This document shows positions 7,922 through 16,394 of a stretch of DNA of 64,000 bases, one piece after another (position 1 is the stretch's first letter; every line of letters begins with the position of its first letter). The stretch comes from Actinoallomurus vinaceus. GTDB lineage: Bacteria > Actinomycetota > Actinomycetes > Streptosporangiales > Streptosporangiaceae. The stretch is from the NCBI RefSeq assembly GCF_039542055.1, contig NZ_BAABHK010000019.1, positions 124,001 to 188,000 of the forward strand, in the 5' to 3' direction. A program made the position numbers and the translations under genes. Under the pieces are notes generated by a model that saw only the letters and a list, made by a program, of their open reading frames with translations, searched no databases and was not told where the DNA came from.

Positions 7922-7950
7922 GGCGGCTCCTTCGTCGAACGACTGGGAAC

Positions 7951-7962
7951 TTAATTCGATTC
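7951..7962. promoter_or_regulatory. Operator-like ATTCGA site next to the ROK start
   Basis: TTAATTCGATTC, about 30 bp upstream of the chosen ROK start, shares the ATTCGA core with two sites in front of the ABC operon (8079-8090 and 8099-8107). Suggests autoregulation; inferred from repetition and position only. Confidence 0.4.
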
Positions 7963-8078
7963 CGAACATTCATAGACCGGATCGAGCGGAACAATAGCAA
8001 GCGGATGCCCGAGAGTCCATCGAGTGGTCGCGTAACACGACGGTAATCGGGGGATTCGTGAGGGTCGAGGGTGTTACT

Positions 8079-8090
8079 TGATTCGAATCA
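8079..8090. promoter_or_regulatory. 12-bp perfect palindrome, candidate ROK operator
   Basis: TGATTCGAATCA is a perfect dyad directly upstream of the predicted -35 of the transporter promoter. A further half site (TTGATTCGA) follows at 8099-8107 in the promoter spacer. An adjacent ROK repressor gene makes this the best candidate operator in the window. Confidence 0.55.
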
Positions 8091-8093
8091 GTC

Positions 8094-8123
8094 TTGTCTT
8101 GATTCGATGAGGCGATGTATCGT
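8094..8123 (+). promoter_or_regulatory. Candidate promoter of the peptide ABC operon
   Basis: TTGTCT (8094-8099) and TATCGT (8118-8123) are separated by 18 bp. The palindrome at 8079-8090 abuts the -35 and a half site overlaps the spacer, so repressor binding would block polymerase. The transcript would have a roughly 115-nt leader. Confidence 0.4.
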
Positions 8124-8244
8124 CGCCGCCACATCGCCACTGATCCCCACCGGACCGGCCCCCTCGTACGAAGCCGCCGGCCCGGTCGGCCGAACCGACT
8201 CGCTGAACCGCGGACGACGTCCGTCCCTCCCGGCAGGAGCACCG

Positions 8245-10068
8245 ATGAAGAGACCTTCGTTCCCGGCGGCCGCTCGCACCCCGCTGGCGGTGCTCGGCGT
8301 GGCCGCCACCCTGCTGGCGGCCGGATGTTCCTCCGGTACGCAGGGGTCGACGGCGACCGGCGGCACACCGCAGAAGGGCGGGGCGGTGACCTTCGCGCTG
8401 CCGCCCAACGCCACCCCCAACTGGATCTTCCCGCTCGGCACCCCCGGCCACCTGGCCTCGTACAACAGCTCGATCCGGCAGAACGTCTTCCTGCCGCTGT
8501 ACGCCTACAACGGGTCGAGCGGCACCGTGGCCCTGGACGAGAAGGCCGGTGCGGCGAAACCGCCGGTCTACTCCAGCGACGGCAAGACCGTCACCATCAC
8601 GCTGAAGGACCTGACCTGGGCGAACGGTCAGAAGATGACCAGCCGCGACGTGGAGTTCTGGTTCAACCTGGCCAAGGCCAACAAGGACCAGTGGGGCAAC
8701 TACAACAAGGGTGACCTGCCGGACAACGTCGCGAAGTTCACGACCGTCAACGACACGACGTTCAAGCTCGACCTGACTCAGGCGTACAACCCGGACTGGT
8801 TCACCGCCAACCAGCTCACCTACGTCACGCCGATCCCGCAGGCCGCCTGGGATGTCGAGGCCGCCGGCGGCAAGGTCGGCGACTACGACCGTACGACGGA
8901 CGGCGCCAAGAAGGTCTTCAAGTACCTCACCGGCGAGGCCGGCAAGCTCGCGGAGTACGCCACCAACCCGCTTTGGAAGGTCGCCAACGGGCCGTTCACG
9001 GTGAAGGAGTTCACCACCACCGGCCAGGTGACGCTCGCCAAGAACCCGAAGTACACCGGCGACGACGCCGCCCACCTGGACACCGTCACTTTCAAGCCGT
9101 TCACCTCCGCCCAGGCGGAGCTCAACGTCCTGCGCTCCGGCGGCGTCGACTACGGCTACCTGCCGGCGCTCGCGCTCTCGCAGCAGAAGACGCTCGAGAA
9201 CAGCGGGTACCAGGTCAAGCCATGGAACGGCTGGGCGATCACCTACATCCCGTACAACTTCAACAACCCGGACATGGGCGCGGTGTTCAAGCAGCTCTAC
9301 ATCCGGCAGGCCGTGCAGACGTCGATCGACCAGGCGACCATCTCGCGCGTCATCTGGCACGACCAGGCCGCCCCCGGGTACGGGCCGGTGCCCCAGCAGC
9401 CCGTGTCGAAGTACCTGTCGGCCGACCAGAAGAACAACCCGTACCCCTACGACGTGAACAAGGCCAAGGCGCTGATCACGTCGCACGGCTGGACGATCAC
9501 GAACAACGTGGCGTCCTGCACGAAGCCGGGCACCGGGGCCGACCAGTGCGGGGCCGGGATCAAGGCGGGCACGCAGCTGAAGTTCTCCCTGCTGACCGAG
9601 AGCGGCAGCACCGAGACCGACAACACGATGCAGGAGCTGCAGTCCTCCCTGTCGAAGATCGGCATCGCGCTGTCGATCAAGTCGGAGCCGCTCAACTCCG
9701 TCCTCGACCACACCCCGGAGTGCAAGCCGAGCCAGTCGACGTGCTCCTGGCAGCTGTCCTTCTTCGGGACGCAGGGCAGCTGGTACTTCCCGGCGTACCC
9801 GAGCGGCGAGCAGATCTTCTCCACCGACGCCGGCACCAACCTCGGCAGCTACAGCGACCCGGCCGTCGACAAGCTGGTCAAGGAGTCGACGAGCTCGTCG
9901 TCGCCCGCGGCGATGCAGGAGTACAGCTCCTACCTCGCCAAGAACCTGCCGGTGATCTGGATGCCGAACCCCGCCTACCAGGTGTCGGCGATCCGCAACA
10001 ACCTGCGCGGCGTCGTCCAGGACCCGCTGGCGTCCATGCAGCCGCAGCGCTGGTACCTCGCGAAGTGA
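8245..10068 (+). CDS. ABC transporter substrate-binding lipoprotein, oligopeptide (SBP family 5) type
   Basis: A 607-residue extracellular solute-binding protein. The N-terminus MKRPSF is followed by a hydrophobic segment and lipobox LLAAGC, then a low-complexity linker (SSGTQGSTATGG). The mature part shows family-5 features: VTITLKDLTWANGQ and SRDVEFWFNLA (about residues 110-145), IRQAVQTSID (about 350) and a C-terminal LPVIWMPNPAYQV. It should bind peptides or similar solutes at the outer face of the membrane. ATG 8245 has GGAGC upstream; the frame is open further upstream but without ribosome site or signal. First gene of a four-gene transporter operon. Confidence 0.93.
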   Translation: MKRPSFPAAARTPLAVLGVAATLLAAGCSSGTQGSTATGGTPQKGGAVTFALPPNATPNWIFPLGTPGHLASYNSSIRQNVFLPLYAYNGSSGTVALDEKAGAAKPPVYSSDGKTVTITLKDLTWANGQKMTSRDVEFWFNLAKANKDQWGNYNKGDLPDNVAKFTTVNDTTFKLDLTQAYNPDWFTANQLTYVTPIPQAAWDVEAAGGKVGDYDRTTDGAKKVFKYLTGEAGKLAEYATNPLWKVANGPFTVKEFTTTGQVTLAKNPKYTGDDAAHLDTVTFKPFTSAQAELNVLRSGGVDYGYLPALALSQQKTLENSGYQVKPWNGWAITYIPYNFNNPDMGAVFKQLYIRQAVQTSIDQATISRVIWHDQAAPGYGPVPQQPVSKYLSADQKNNPYPYDVNKAKALITSHGWTITNNVASCTKPGTGADQCGAGIKAGTQLKFSLLTESGSTETDNTMQELQSSLSKIGIALSIKSEPLNSVLDHTPECKPSQSTCSWQLSFFGTQGSWYFPAYPSGEQIFSTDAGTNLGSYSDPAVDKLVKESTSSSSPAAMQEYSSYLAKNLPVIWMPNPAYQVSAIRNNLRGVVQDPLASMQPQRWYLAK

Positions 10069-10075
10069 CCGACGC

Positions 10076-10104
10076 GCCCGGGACGGCCGGCCGCCGTCCC
10101 GGGC
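10076..10104 (+). terminator. Strong intercistronic hairpin after the binding-protein gene
   Basis: A perfect 12-bp stem (GCCCGGGACGGC pairing with its complement, 5-nt loop CGGCC) lies 8 bp after the stop of the binding-protein gene and before the permease. No T-run follows. Such hairpins often give partial termination or protect the upstream mRNA so that binding protein exceeds permease. Confidence 0.6.
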
Positions 10105-10129
10105 CCCACTCTGGCCGGAGGAACCCCCG

Positions 10130-11083
10130 TTGATCCGCTTCCTGGCAAAGCGCCTCGGGCAGGCGATCGTCGTCATCCTGCTGGTGACCGTGATCGTCTT
10201 CCTGCTGCTGCACTCGGTCCCCGGCGGGCCCGCCCGGGGCATCCTCGGTCCGCAGGCCAGCCCGCAGGCGATCGCGGCGTTCAACCACGAGCACGGCTTC
10301 GACAAGTCGCTCGTCCAGCAGTACTGGGCGTTCCTCAGCCGCCTGCTGCGGGGCGACCTCGGCGACTCGTACACGCTGAACCAGTCGGTCGGCTCGCTCA
10401 TCGCCCAGCGCCTGCCCAAGACGCTGGTCCTGACCGGCATGTCGACGCTGCTGGCGCTCGTCATCGCCGTCCCGCTGGGGGTGTGGCAGGGGCGGCGGCG
10501 CCGGGGCCTGACCGACTACGCGGTCACGGCCGTGGTGTTCATCGGGTACGCGACGCCGGTCTTCTTCCTCGCGCTCATCCTCGTGATCGTCTTCACCGAG
10601 AAGATCCCGATCCTGCCCCCGCAGGCGCCGCAGACCCAGTCGCTCGCCGGGCTGTTCGCCGACTCACGCGGGCTGATCCTCCCGGTCCTCGCCGGGGCGA
10701 TCGCCACGGTCGCGGCGTTCAGCCGGTACATGCGGTCGGCCGTGCTCGACAACCTCGCCGAGGACTACGTACGGACCGCCCGCGCCAAGGGCGCCTCGGA
10801 ACGCCGGGTGGTGTGGCTGCACATCATGCGCAACTCGCTGACCCCGATCATCGCGATGCTCGGCTACTACCTGCCGGTGCTGTTCTCCGGCGCGCTGGTC
10901 ATCGAGTCGGTGTTCAACTACCCCGGGATGGGGCTGCTGTTCTGGAACGCCGCGCAGACCTCCGACTACCCGATCCTGCTCGGCACGGTCCTGGTGATCG
11001 CGCTGGCCACCGTCATCGGCTCGCTGCTCGCCGACATCGTCCAGGCGCTCGTCGACCCCCGCGTCCGGGGAGCGATCCGTTGA
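10130..11083 (+). CDS. ABC transporter permease, DppB/OppB type
   Basis: A 317-residue inner-membrane permease starting at TTG 10130, which has GGAGGAA six bases upstream. N-terminal helix, periplasmic loop with GPQASPQAIAAFNHEHG (the GxxATPE-like region of the family), then about five more membrane helices. The cytoplasmic EAA loop reads DYVRTARAKGASERRVVW, the coupling site for the ATPase. It forms the channel together with the next permease. Confidence 0.93.
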   Translation: MIRFLAKRLGQAIVVILLVTVIVFLLLHSVPGGPARGILGPQASPQAIAAFNHEHGFDKSLVQQYWAFLSRLLRGDLGDSYTLNQSVGSLIAQRLPKTLVLTGMSTLLALVIAVPLGVWQGRRRRGLTDYAVTAVVFIGYATPVFFLALILVIVFTEKIPILPPQAPQTQSLAGLFADSRGLILPVLAGAIATVAAFSRYMRSAVLDNLAEDYVRTARAKGASERRVVWLHIMRNSLTPIIAMLGYYLPVLFSGALVIESVFNYPGMGLLFWNAAQTSDYPILLGTVLVIALATVIGSLLADIVQALVDPRVRGAIR

Positions 11084-11117
11084 CGGGCACCGCCAGGGTT
11101 CCGACGAAGGAGGATCC

Positions 11118-11189
11118 GTGACCGAGCGAAGCGAGGGAGCCAATCAGCAGAGCACCTCGGTCATGAGGCCGACGAAGGAGGACACATGA
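11118..11189 (+). CDS. 23-aa mini-ORF between the two permease genes
   Basis: GTG at 11118 has a near-perfect ribosome site (GAAGGAGGA) and encodes MTERSEGANQQSTSV followed by MRPTKEDT; its TGA overlaps the ATG of the next permease (ATGA). The spacer contains the same CCGACGAAGGAGGA block twice, once in front of this ORF and once in front of the permease, so it probably arose by duplication or insertion of an extragenic repeat. I recall MTERSEG-like starts elsewhere in actinomycete annotations. Possible role: translational coupling. Confidence 0.4.
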   Translation: MTERSEGANQQSTSVMRPTKEDT

Positions 11190-12085
11190 CCGTCTCCGCC
11201 CCGCTCCTTACCGAGCAGGCGCCCGCGACCACCGCGGCCGGGCCGTACCGCCGGATGGTGAAGCTGTTCTTCGCCAACCGGCTGGCCGTCACGGGCCTGG
11301 TGATCCTGGGAACGCTGCTGATCTTCTGCTTCCTCGGCCCGCTGATCCACCACACGGACCAGACGCACACGCGGTTGTCCGACGCCAACCTCTCGCCGGG
11401 AACGCGCGGGCACCTCCTCGGCACCGACGACGTCGGCCGCGACGTGCTGGGACGCCTGATGGTCGGCGGCCAGACCTCCCTGGAGATCGGCATCGCCGCC
11501 GGCCTGCTCGCGACGCTGATCGGCACGGTCTGGGGCGCGATCTCCGGGTACGCCGGCGGCTGGGTCGACGCGGTGATGATGCGGGTCGTCGACGCGGGCA
11601 TCGCGATCCCCGCCCTGTTCCTGCTCCTCGTGACCGCGACGATCCTCCGCCCCACGGTGCCGGTGCAGATCCTGATCATCGGCTGCGTGTCGTGGCTCGT
11701 GCCGGCCCGGCTCGTACGCGCGGAGGCGCTGTCGCTGCGCAGCCGCGACTACGTGCAGGCCATGAAGGCGATGGGCGGCGGTCACGGCCGGGCGGTCTTC
11801 CGCCACGTCATCCCCAACGCCATCGGGACGGTGGTCGTCAACGCCACCTTCCAGGTGGCCGACGCGATCCTGCTGATCGCCTATGTCAGCTTCCTCGGTC
11901 TCGGCGTGGCCCCGCCGAAGACCGACTGGGGCGGCATGCTCAGCAAGGGCATCTCCTACACCTACGACGGCTACTGGTGGCTGATCTTCCCGGCGGGCCT
12001 GGCGATCGTGCTGGTCGTGTGCGCGTTCAACTGCATCGGCGACGGCCTCCGCGACGCCTTCGAGGTACGGCTGCAGGGGCGCTGA
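11186..12085 (+). CDS. ABC transporter permease, DppC/OppC type
   Basis: A 299-residue permease with the OppC N-terminal domain (ANRLAVTGLVILGTLLI), the motif GTDDVGRDVLGRLMVGGQTS typical of this subfamily, and five or six membrane helices. The EAA loop is DYVQAMKAMGGGHGRAVFRH. Its TGA overlaps the ATG of the downstream ATPase (TGATG), so expression is coupled. It partners the DppB-type permease. Confidence 0.93.
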   Translation: MTVSAPLLTEQAPATTAAGPYRRMVKLFFANRLAVTGLVILGTLLIFCFLGPLIHHTDQTHTRLSDANLSPGTRGHLLGTDDVGRDVLGRLMVGGQTSLEIGIAAGLLATLIGTVWGAISGYAGGWVDAVMMRVVDAGIAIPALFLLLVTATILRPTVPVQILIIGCVSWLVPARLVRAEALSLRSRDYVQAMKAMGGGHGRAVFRHVIPNAIGTVVVNATFQVADAILLIAYVSFLGLGVAPPKTDWGGMLSKGISYTYDGYWWLIFPAGLAIVLVVCAFNCIGDGLRDAFEVRLQGR

Positions 12086-13878
12086 TGCGGAACACGACGG
12101 AAGGTGAGACGGTGAGCGACTCTCCGGCGCTGGCCATCGAGGACCTGAGCGTCTCCTTCTCGGGCGGCCCCGAGACGGTGCGCGCGGTCGACGGCGTCAG
12201 CATCCGCGTCCGCCCGGGCGAGATCGTCGCGGTCGTCGGCGAGTCCGGGTCCGGCAAGAGCGTCACGTCGATGTCGACCCTGGGCCTGCTGCCGCCGACC
12301 GCCACCGTGAGCGGCACGATCCGGGTCGGCGACGTCGACGTCACGACACTGGACGGCGCGGCACTGCGGGCCGTACGCGGATCCGAGATCGCCATGGTGT
12401 TCCAGGAGCCGATGACCGCGCTGAATCCCGCGTTCACCGTCGGCTGGCAGGTGGCCGAGGCGCTGCGGCTGCACATCGACGGCCTGTCGCGGAAACAGGC
12501 CCTCGACCGCGCCGCCGAGCTCCTGGAGACGGTCGGCATCCGGGACGCGAGGCGCAGGCTCGGGCAGTACCCGCACGAGCTGTCCGGCGGCCTCCGCCAG
12601 CGCGTCATGATCGCCATGGCGATCGCCTGCGAGCCGAAGGTGCTGATCGCCGACGAGGCGACCACCGCCCTCGACGTCACCGTGCAGGCGGAGATCCTCG
12701 ACCTGCTGCGCGGCCTGCGGGACCGGTTCGGCACGGCGATGCTCGTCATCACCCACAACATGGGCGTCGTCGCCGACATCGCCGACCGCGTCGTCGTCAT
12801 GTACCAGGGCAAGGTCGTCGAGGAGGCACCGGTCGAGGAGCTGTTCGCCCGGCCGCGCGCCGACTACACCAAGCGGCTGCTGAGCGCCGTCCCGCGCCTG
12901 GCCCCTCGAGGCGACGCACCGCGGACCGCGCCGGTACGGGATGAGGAGACCGCACCGGCGGACGTCCCCGGGCACGAGGAGGACGCCGCCTCGGCGACGT
13001 CCCGGGACGGCGGATCGCCCGGCGTCTCCCCGGACCGCGCACGACCGGACACGCCCGACGGCGAGTCGGCGCTCGCCATCGAGAACCTCGTCGTGCAGTT
13101 CCGCGGCAAGGGCGGCGTCAAGGTCCGCGCGGTCGACGACGTGTCCCTCACCATCGCCCGGGGCGAGGTCCTCGGGCTGGTCGGCGAGTCGGGTTCCGGC
13201 AAGTCGACCGTGGGCCGCGCGGCGATCGGGCTGATCACGCCGGCCTCGGGCACCGTACGGCTGCTCGGCGACTCGCTGACCGGGGCGCGGGGGAGCGCGC
13301 TGCGGAAGCTGCGGCGACGGTGCGGAATCGTCTTCCAGGACCCCGCGTCGTCCCTGGACCCCCGGATGACCGTCGGCGACTGCGTCGCCGAGCCGCTGGT
13401 GATCAACAAGGTCGGTGGCCGGGACGAGCGGGTCGTCGCCCTGCTGGAGAGCGTCCGCCTCGACCCGGCGGTACGGCTCCGCTACCCGCACGAGCTGTCC
13501 GGTGGCCAGCGGCAGCGGGTCGGCATCGCGCGGGCGCTCGCCCTCGACCCCGACCTCGTGATCGCCGACGAACCGACCAGCGCACTGGACGTCTCGGTGC
13601 AGGCCGCCGTGCTCGACGTGTTCCTGGACCTGCAGGCCCGCCTCGGCTTCGCCTGCCTGTTCATCACGCACGACCTCGCCGTCGTCGGGTTGGTCTCCGA
13701 CCGGGTCGCGGTGCTGAACGAGGGGCGGCTCGTGGAGGAGGGCCCGCGCGAGCAGGTGCTGTTCGACCCGCGTGAGGACTACACGCGCCGCCTGGTCACC
13801 TCCGCGCCCGTTCCCGACCCGGTGGAGCAGCGCGAACGCCGGGCCCGTGCGGCGGAGCTGAGAGCGGCCCGCGGCTGA
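12085..13878 (+). CDS. Fused double ATPase of the peptide ABC transporter (DppD-DppF fusion)
   Basis: A 597-residue protein with two complete ABC ATPase domains in one chain. Domain 1: Walker A GESGSGKS near residue 52, signature LSGGLRQR near 165, Walker B VLIADEATTALD near 190. Domain 2: Walker A GESGSGKST near 367, signature LSGGQRQR near 470, Walker B LVIADEPTSALD near 490. An acidic, Pro-rich linker (about 275-330) joins them. Separate DppD and DppF proteins are fused here, a known arrangement. ATG 12085 overlaps the permease stop; GTG 12112, with GGAAGG upstream, is an alternative start removing nine residues. It energises uptake through the two permeases. Confidence 0.93.
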   Translation: MRNTTEGETVSDSPALAIEDLSVSFSGGPETVRAVDGVSIRVRPGEIVAVVGESGSGKSVTSMSTLGLLPPTATVSGTIRVGDVDVTTLDGAALRAVRGSEIAMVFQEPMTALNPAFTVGWQVAEALRLHIDGLSRKQALDRAAELLETVGIRDARRRLGQYPHELSGGLRQRVMIAMAIACEPKVLIADEATTALDVTVQAEILDLLRGLRDRFGTAMLVITHNMGVVADIADRVVVMYQGKVVEEAPVEELFARPRADYTKRLLSAVPRLAPRGDAPRTAPVRDEETAPADVPGHEEDAASATSRDGGSPGVSPDRARPDTPDGESALAIENLVVQFRGKGGVKVRAVDDVSLTIARGEVLGLVGESGSGKSTVGRAAIGLITPASGTVRLLGDSLTGARGSALRKLRRRCGIVFQDPASSLDPRMTVGDCVAEPLVINKVGGRDERVVALLESVRLDPAVRLRYPHELSGGQRQRVGIARALALDPDLVIADEPTSALDVSVQAAVLDVFLDLQARLGFACLFITHDLAVVGLVSDRVAVLNEGRLVEEGPREQVLFDPREDYTRRLVTSAPVPDPVEQRERRARAAELRAARG

Positions 13879-13880
13879 CC

Positions 13881-13932
13881 GCGGCCGCCGCCGTCGGCCC
13901 GGTGCCCCAGGGCCCCGGGCGAGGGCGGCCGC
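13881..13932 (+). terminator. Candidate terminator after the peptide ABC operon
   Basis: A 9-bp inverted repeat (GCGGCCGCC and GGCGGCCGC) encloses about 34 nt that can fold further, just after the operon's last stop. No T-run, as usual in this G+C range. Confidence 0.4.
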
Positions 13933-13993
13933 CGGCCACTGTCCCGTAGAACCGCGTTCGGTTGTCGGAGGATCGGTGGCTTACGATCGGCGC

Positions 13994-14638
13994 GTGACGG
14001 TTCGCGGACTCATCACCGACTGGGGCGGCGTGCTCACCACGCCGCTGAAGGAAACGATCACGGCGTGGATCGAGGCGGACGACATCGACCCCGACACCTA
14101 CAAACTGGTGATGCGGGAGTGGGTGAGCCAGGCGTACGCCGGTGACGGCGTCGTCAACCCGATCCACGGGCTGGAGGACGGGTCGCTGAGCCCCGCGGAG
14201 TTCGAACGCCGCCTGGCCGAGCGGCTGCGCACCCGGACCGGCGCGGCGGTGCCCGCCGACGGCCTGCTGACCAGGATGTTCCTCGCCTTCGAGCCGGTCG
14301 AGCCCATGTACGACGCGCTGCGCCGTGCGCGGGCCGCCGGCGTCCGTACGTGCCTGCTGTCGAACTCCTGGGGCAACACCTACCCGCGGGAGCTGTTCGC
14401 CGAGCTGTTCGACGCGGTCGTGATCTCCTCGGAGGTCAGGCTCCGCAAGCCGGACCCGGCGATCTTCAACCACGCCCTGGAGCTGATCGGGCTGCCGCCC
14501 GAGGAGTGCGCGTTCGTCGACGACATCGAGCACAACGTCAGCGCCGCCGAGGAGCTCGGCATCACCGGCGTGCACTACGTGGACACCGGCAGCACGGTCG
14601 CCCGGCTGGAGCACCTGCTGGGAATCTCGCTGAGCTGA
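13994..14638 (+). CDS. HAD-superfamily hydrolase, DWGGV variant
   Basis: A 214-residue HAD-IA-like protein. Motif I is TDWGGVLTTP: the nucleophile Asp is present but the second Asp of the usual DxDx(T/V) is Gly. Motif II LLSNSW is near 120; the motif III Lys and motif IV Asp are in RKPDPAIF and VDDIEHN. A helical cap lies between. This variant group includes bacterial relatives of the N-terminal domain of epoxide hydrolase; substrate unknown. GTG 13994 fits a leaderless start, with TACGAT ending 6 nt upstream; GTG 13976 with GGAGG is an alternative. Confidence 0.82.
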   Translation: MTVRGLITDWGGVLTTPLKETITAWIEADDIDPDTYKLVMREWVSQAYAGDGVVNPIHGLEDGSLSPAEFERRLAERLRTRTGAAVPADGLLTRMFLAFEPVEPMYDALRRARAAGVRTCLLSNSWGNTYPRELFAELFDAVVISSEVRLRKPDPAIFNHALELIGLPPEECAFVDDIEHNVSAAEELGITGVHYVDTGSTVARLEHLLGISLS

Positions 14639-14692
14639 GTCCGTCGGCGGAGCGCGCATTAGCGGCCCCGTACTGGCACACTCTCCAGGGTC

Positions 14693-15199
14693 ATGCGTGT
14701 CTATTTGCCGTCCACCCTCAACGGCCTGGCCCGGATCCTCCGTGATCGGGAGCTCGGGCCGGTGCCGCTGACCGCCTACGCCGTGACCCCGGCGTTGCGT
14801 GAGTGGTATGCCTCCGCGGACCTCGAAGAGCTCGAGTACGCCGCGATGTCGGACGCCGCGAAGGCGTCCCTCCGGCTGCTGGCCGATGACCCGGAGGCGC
14901 CGTCCCGTCGCGTCGTCATCGTCGCCGAGGCGCCCGACAAAGCCGTCACCTACGCCGCCGGCGACCTCGTCGACGCCGAGGACCGCGCGGTCGTACGGGT
15001 GTCGGAGCCGATCCCGTTCAGCCGGATCGTCTCCGGGCACATCGACGACGCCGAGGCCGAGCCGGACATCCGTGCCGCGCGCGCCGCCATCGGGGCCGCC
15101 GACGCGGGCGACGAGGACGCCCGGTTCACCGTCGACGGGGCCGCCGGGCATGACCTCATGTGGTACGCCACCCAGGAACTCCCGCATTTGCTGCCCTGA
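14693..15199 (+). CDS. Conserved actinobacterial protein, DUF6912-like
   Basis: A 168-residue soluble protein beginning MRVYLPSTLNGLARILRD and containing AYAVTPALREWYASADLEE and ELEYAAMSDAAKASLRLL, the hallmark of a conserved actinobacterial family I recall as DUF6912. The C-terminal half has SGHIDDAEAEPDI, ADAGDEDARFTVDG and a closing LMWYATQELPHLL. No catalytic motif is known for the family. Not obviously part of a neighbouring operon; the next gene is convergent. Confidence 0.8.
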   Translation: MRVYLPSTLNGLARILRDRELGPVPLTAYAVTPALREWYASADLEELEYAAMSDAAKASLRLLADDPEAPSRRVVIVAEAPDKAVTYAAGDLVDAEDRAVVRVSEPIPFSRIVSGHIDDAEAEPDIRAARAAIGAADAGDEDARFTVDGAAGHDLMWYATQELPHLLP

Positions 15200-15213
15200 C
15201 GACTGCGGCCACG

Positions 15214-15230
15214 GCCCTCGGGGGCTTTCT
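15214..15230 (+). terminator. Small terminator-like hairpin
   Basis: GCCC-TCGG-GGGC followed by TTTCTT, 15 bp after the DUF6912-like gene, in the gap before a convergent gene. The stem is only 4 bp but the tetraloop and T-rich tail fit a terminator. Confidence 0.35.
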
Positions 15231-15264
15231 TCCAAGGACCGCGGCCGCGCTGCTTGGTCGAGTC

Positions 15265-16323
15265 CTACTGGCCGGCCTGCTGGACGAAGGCGTTCGTGTA
15301 GGTCTTGCTCAGGTCGACCTGGTGGCCCTTGACGTCGGGGGAGAAGCTGCTCAGGACGTTCAGGACCGTCTTGGGGCCGTCGGCCGGCATGAGGCCGTCC
15401 GGGCTGTACATGCCCTTCTCGTTCTGTAGTGCCTTGACGTAGGCGTCCAGGCCGACGCCGGAGTAGTAGGCGGTCGGCATTTTGCCGGCGATCTCGGCCG
15501 CGCTGTGGGTGTTGATCCACTTCAGCGTCTTGACGAACGCGGTTACGAGCTTCTGCACGGTGTCCTTGTGGGCGCTCACCCAATCCGTGCGGAGGTACAG
15601 GCACGACGACGGGTAGGTGCCGCCGAGCGCCTGGCGGGCACCCTGGGCCGTCCGCATATCGATGAGCGGCTGCGCCAGGTGCTTCTGGATCAGCGCGGTG
15701 ATCGTCGGCTCGGTGGTCATTCCGGCGTCGATCTGGTGATGCTGCATCGCCGCGATGAACGTCGGACCGGCTTCCACCGGGATCGAGGTGATCTGGTTCA
15801 CCGGCACTCCGGCGTGCACGGCGAGGGCCTTGGTGAGGAAGTTGGTGGAGGAGCCGAGGCCGGTCACGCCGAGGTGCCTGCCCTTGAAGTCCGCCGCGGA
15901 CTTGATCTGGCCGGCCTCGTCGGTGCGGACCATCTCCACCTCGCCGGGCGCCTGTAGCAGCTGGACCACGGACTCGGTCTGCTTGCCCTTGGCCTGCAGA
16001 TCGATGTTGTGGTCGTAGAAGCCGACGACGCCGTCGACGTTGCCGGCGAGCATCTGGTTCTCGGCGTCCACGCCGGCCGGTTCGTCGGACAGCTGCACGT
16101 TCAGACCCGCGGCCTGGAAGTAGCCGAGCCGCTGAGTGAGCATGGCCGGTAGGTAGATCTGTTTGTCGAGCCCGCCGACCATGAGTTTCACGGTGGTGGA
16201 CCCGCCGCCGCCCGACGTGCCGCTGCCGGCGGACGCCTTCGAACCGCTCGAACCGCAGGCGGTCGCGGACAGGGCGAGTGTGGCCGCGGCCATGCCGATC
16301 AGGACTCTTCGTGGCAGGGACAT
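15265..16323 (-). CDS. ABC transporter substrate-binding lipoprotein, NMT1/SsuA-TauA type
   Basis: A 352-residue lipoprotein: signal MSLPRRVLIGMAAATLALS, lipobox SATAC, Gly/Ser linker, then an NMT1/THI5-like domain (VKLMVGGLDKQIYLPAMLTQ, GYFQAAGLNVQLSDEPAG, FKGRHLGVTGLGSSTNF). The family binds small organic anions, sulfonates, nitrate or thiamine precursors. The ATG at 16323 has AAAGGAGA upstream. It is the last of three transporter genes on this strand, 71 bp after the permease. A divergent citrate/dicarboxylate-type two-component system suggests, but does not prove, a carboxylate substrate. Confidence 0.92.
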   Translation of the reverse strand: MSLPRRVLIGMAAATLALSATACGSSGSKASAGSGTSGGGGSTTVKLMVGGLDKQIYLPAMLTQRLGYFQAAGLNVQLSDEPAGVDAENQMLAGNVDGVVGFYDHNIDLQAKGKQTESVVQLLQAPGEVEMVRTDEAGQIKSAADFKGRHLGVTGLGSSTNFLTKALAVHAGVPVNQITSIPVEAGPTFIAAMQHHQIDAGMTTEPTITALIQKHLAQPLIDMRTAQGARQALGGTYPSSCLYLRTDWVSAHKDTVQKLVTAFVKTLKWINTHSAAEIAGKMPTAYYSGVGLDAYVKALQNEKGMYSPDGLMPADGPKTVLNVLSSFSPDVKGHQVDLSKTYTNAFVQQAGQ

Positions 16324-16394
16324 GACGAATCTCCTTTGGAGTGATGCGGCCGGGACACGTGCCCGCGGACGGGGGCCGGGCCGCCGGGGGTTCT

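Noticed and set aside
7922..7969. Longer ROK N-terminus from ATG 7969
   Set aside because: GTG 7921 has a strong GAAGGAG site at proper spacing, and the extension overlaps an operator-like sequence.
8074..10464. 796-codon minus-strand frame across the binding-protein and permease genes
   Set aside because: Spans two real genes on the other strand and shows no domain.
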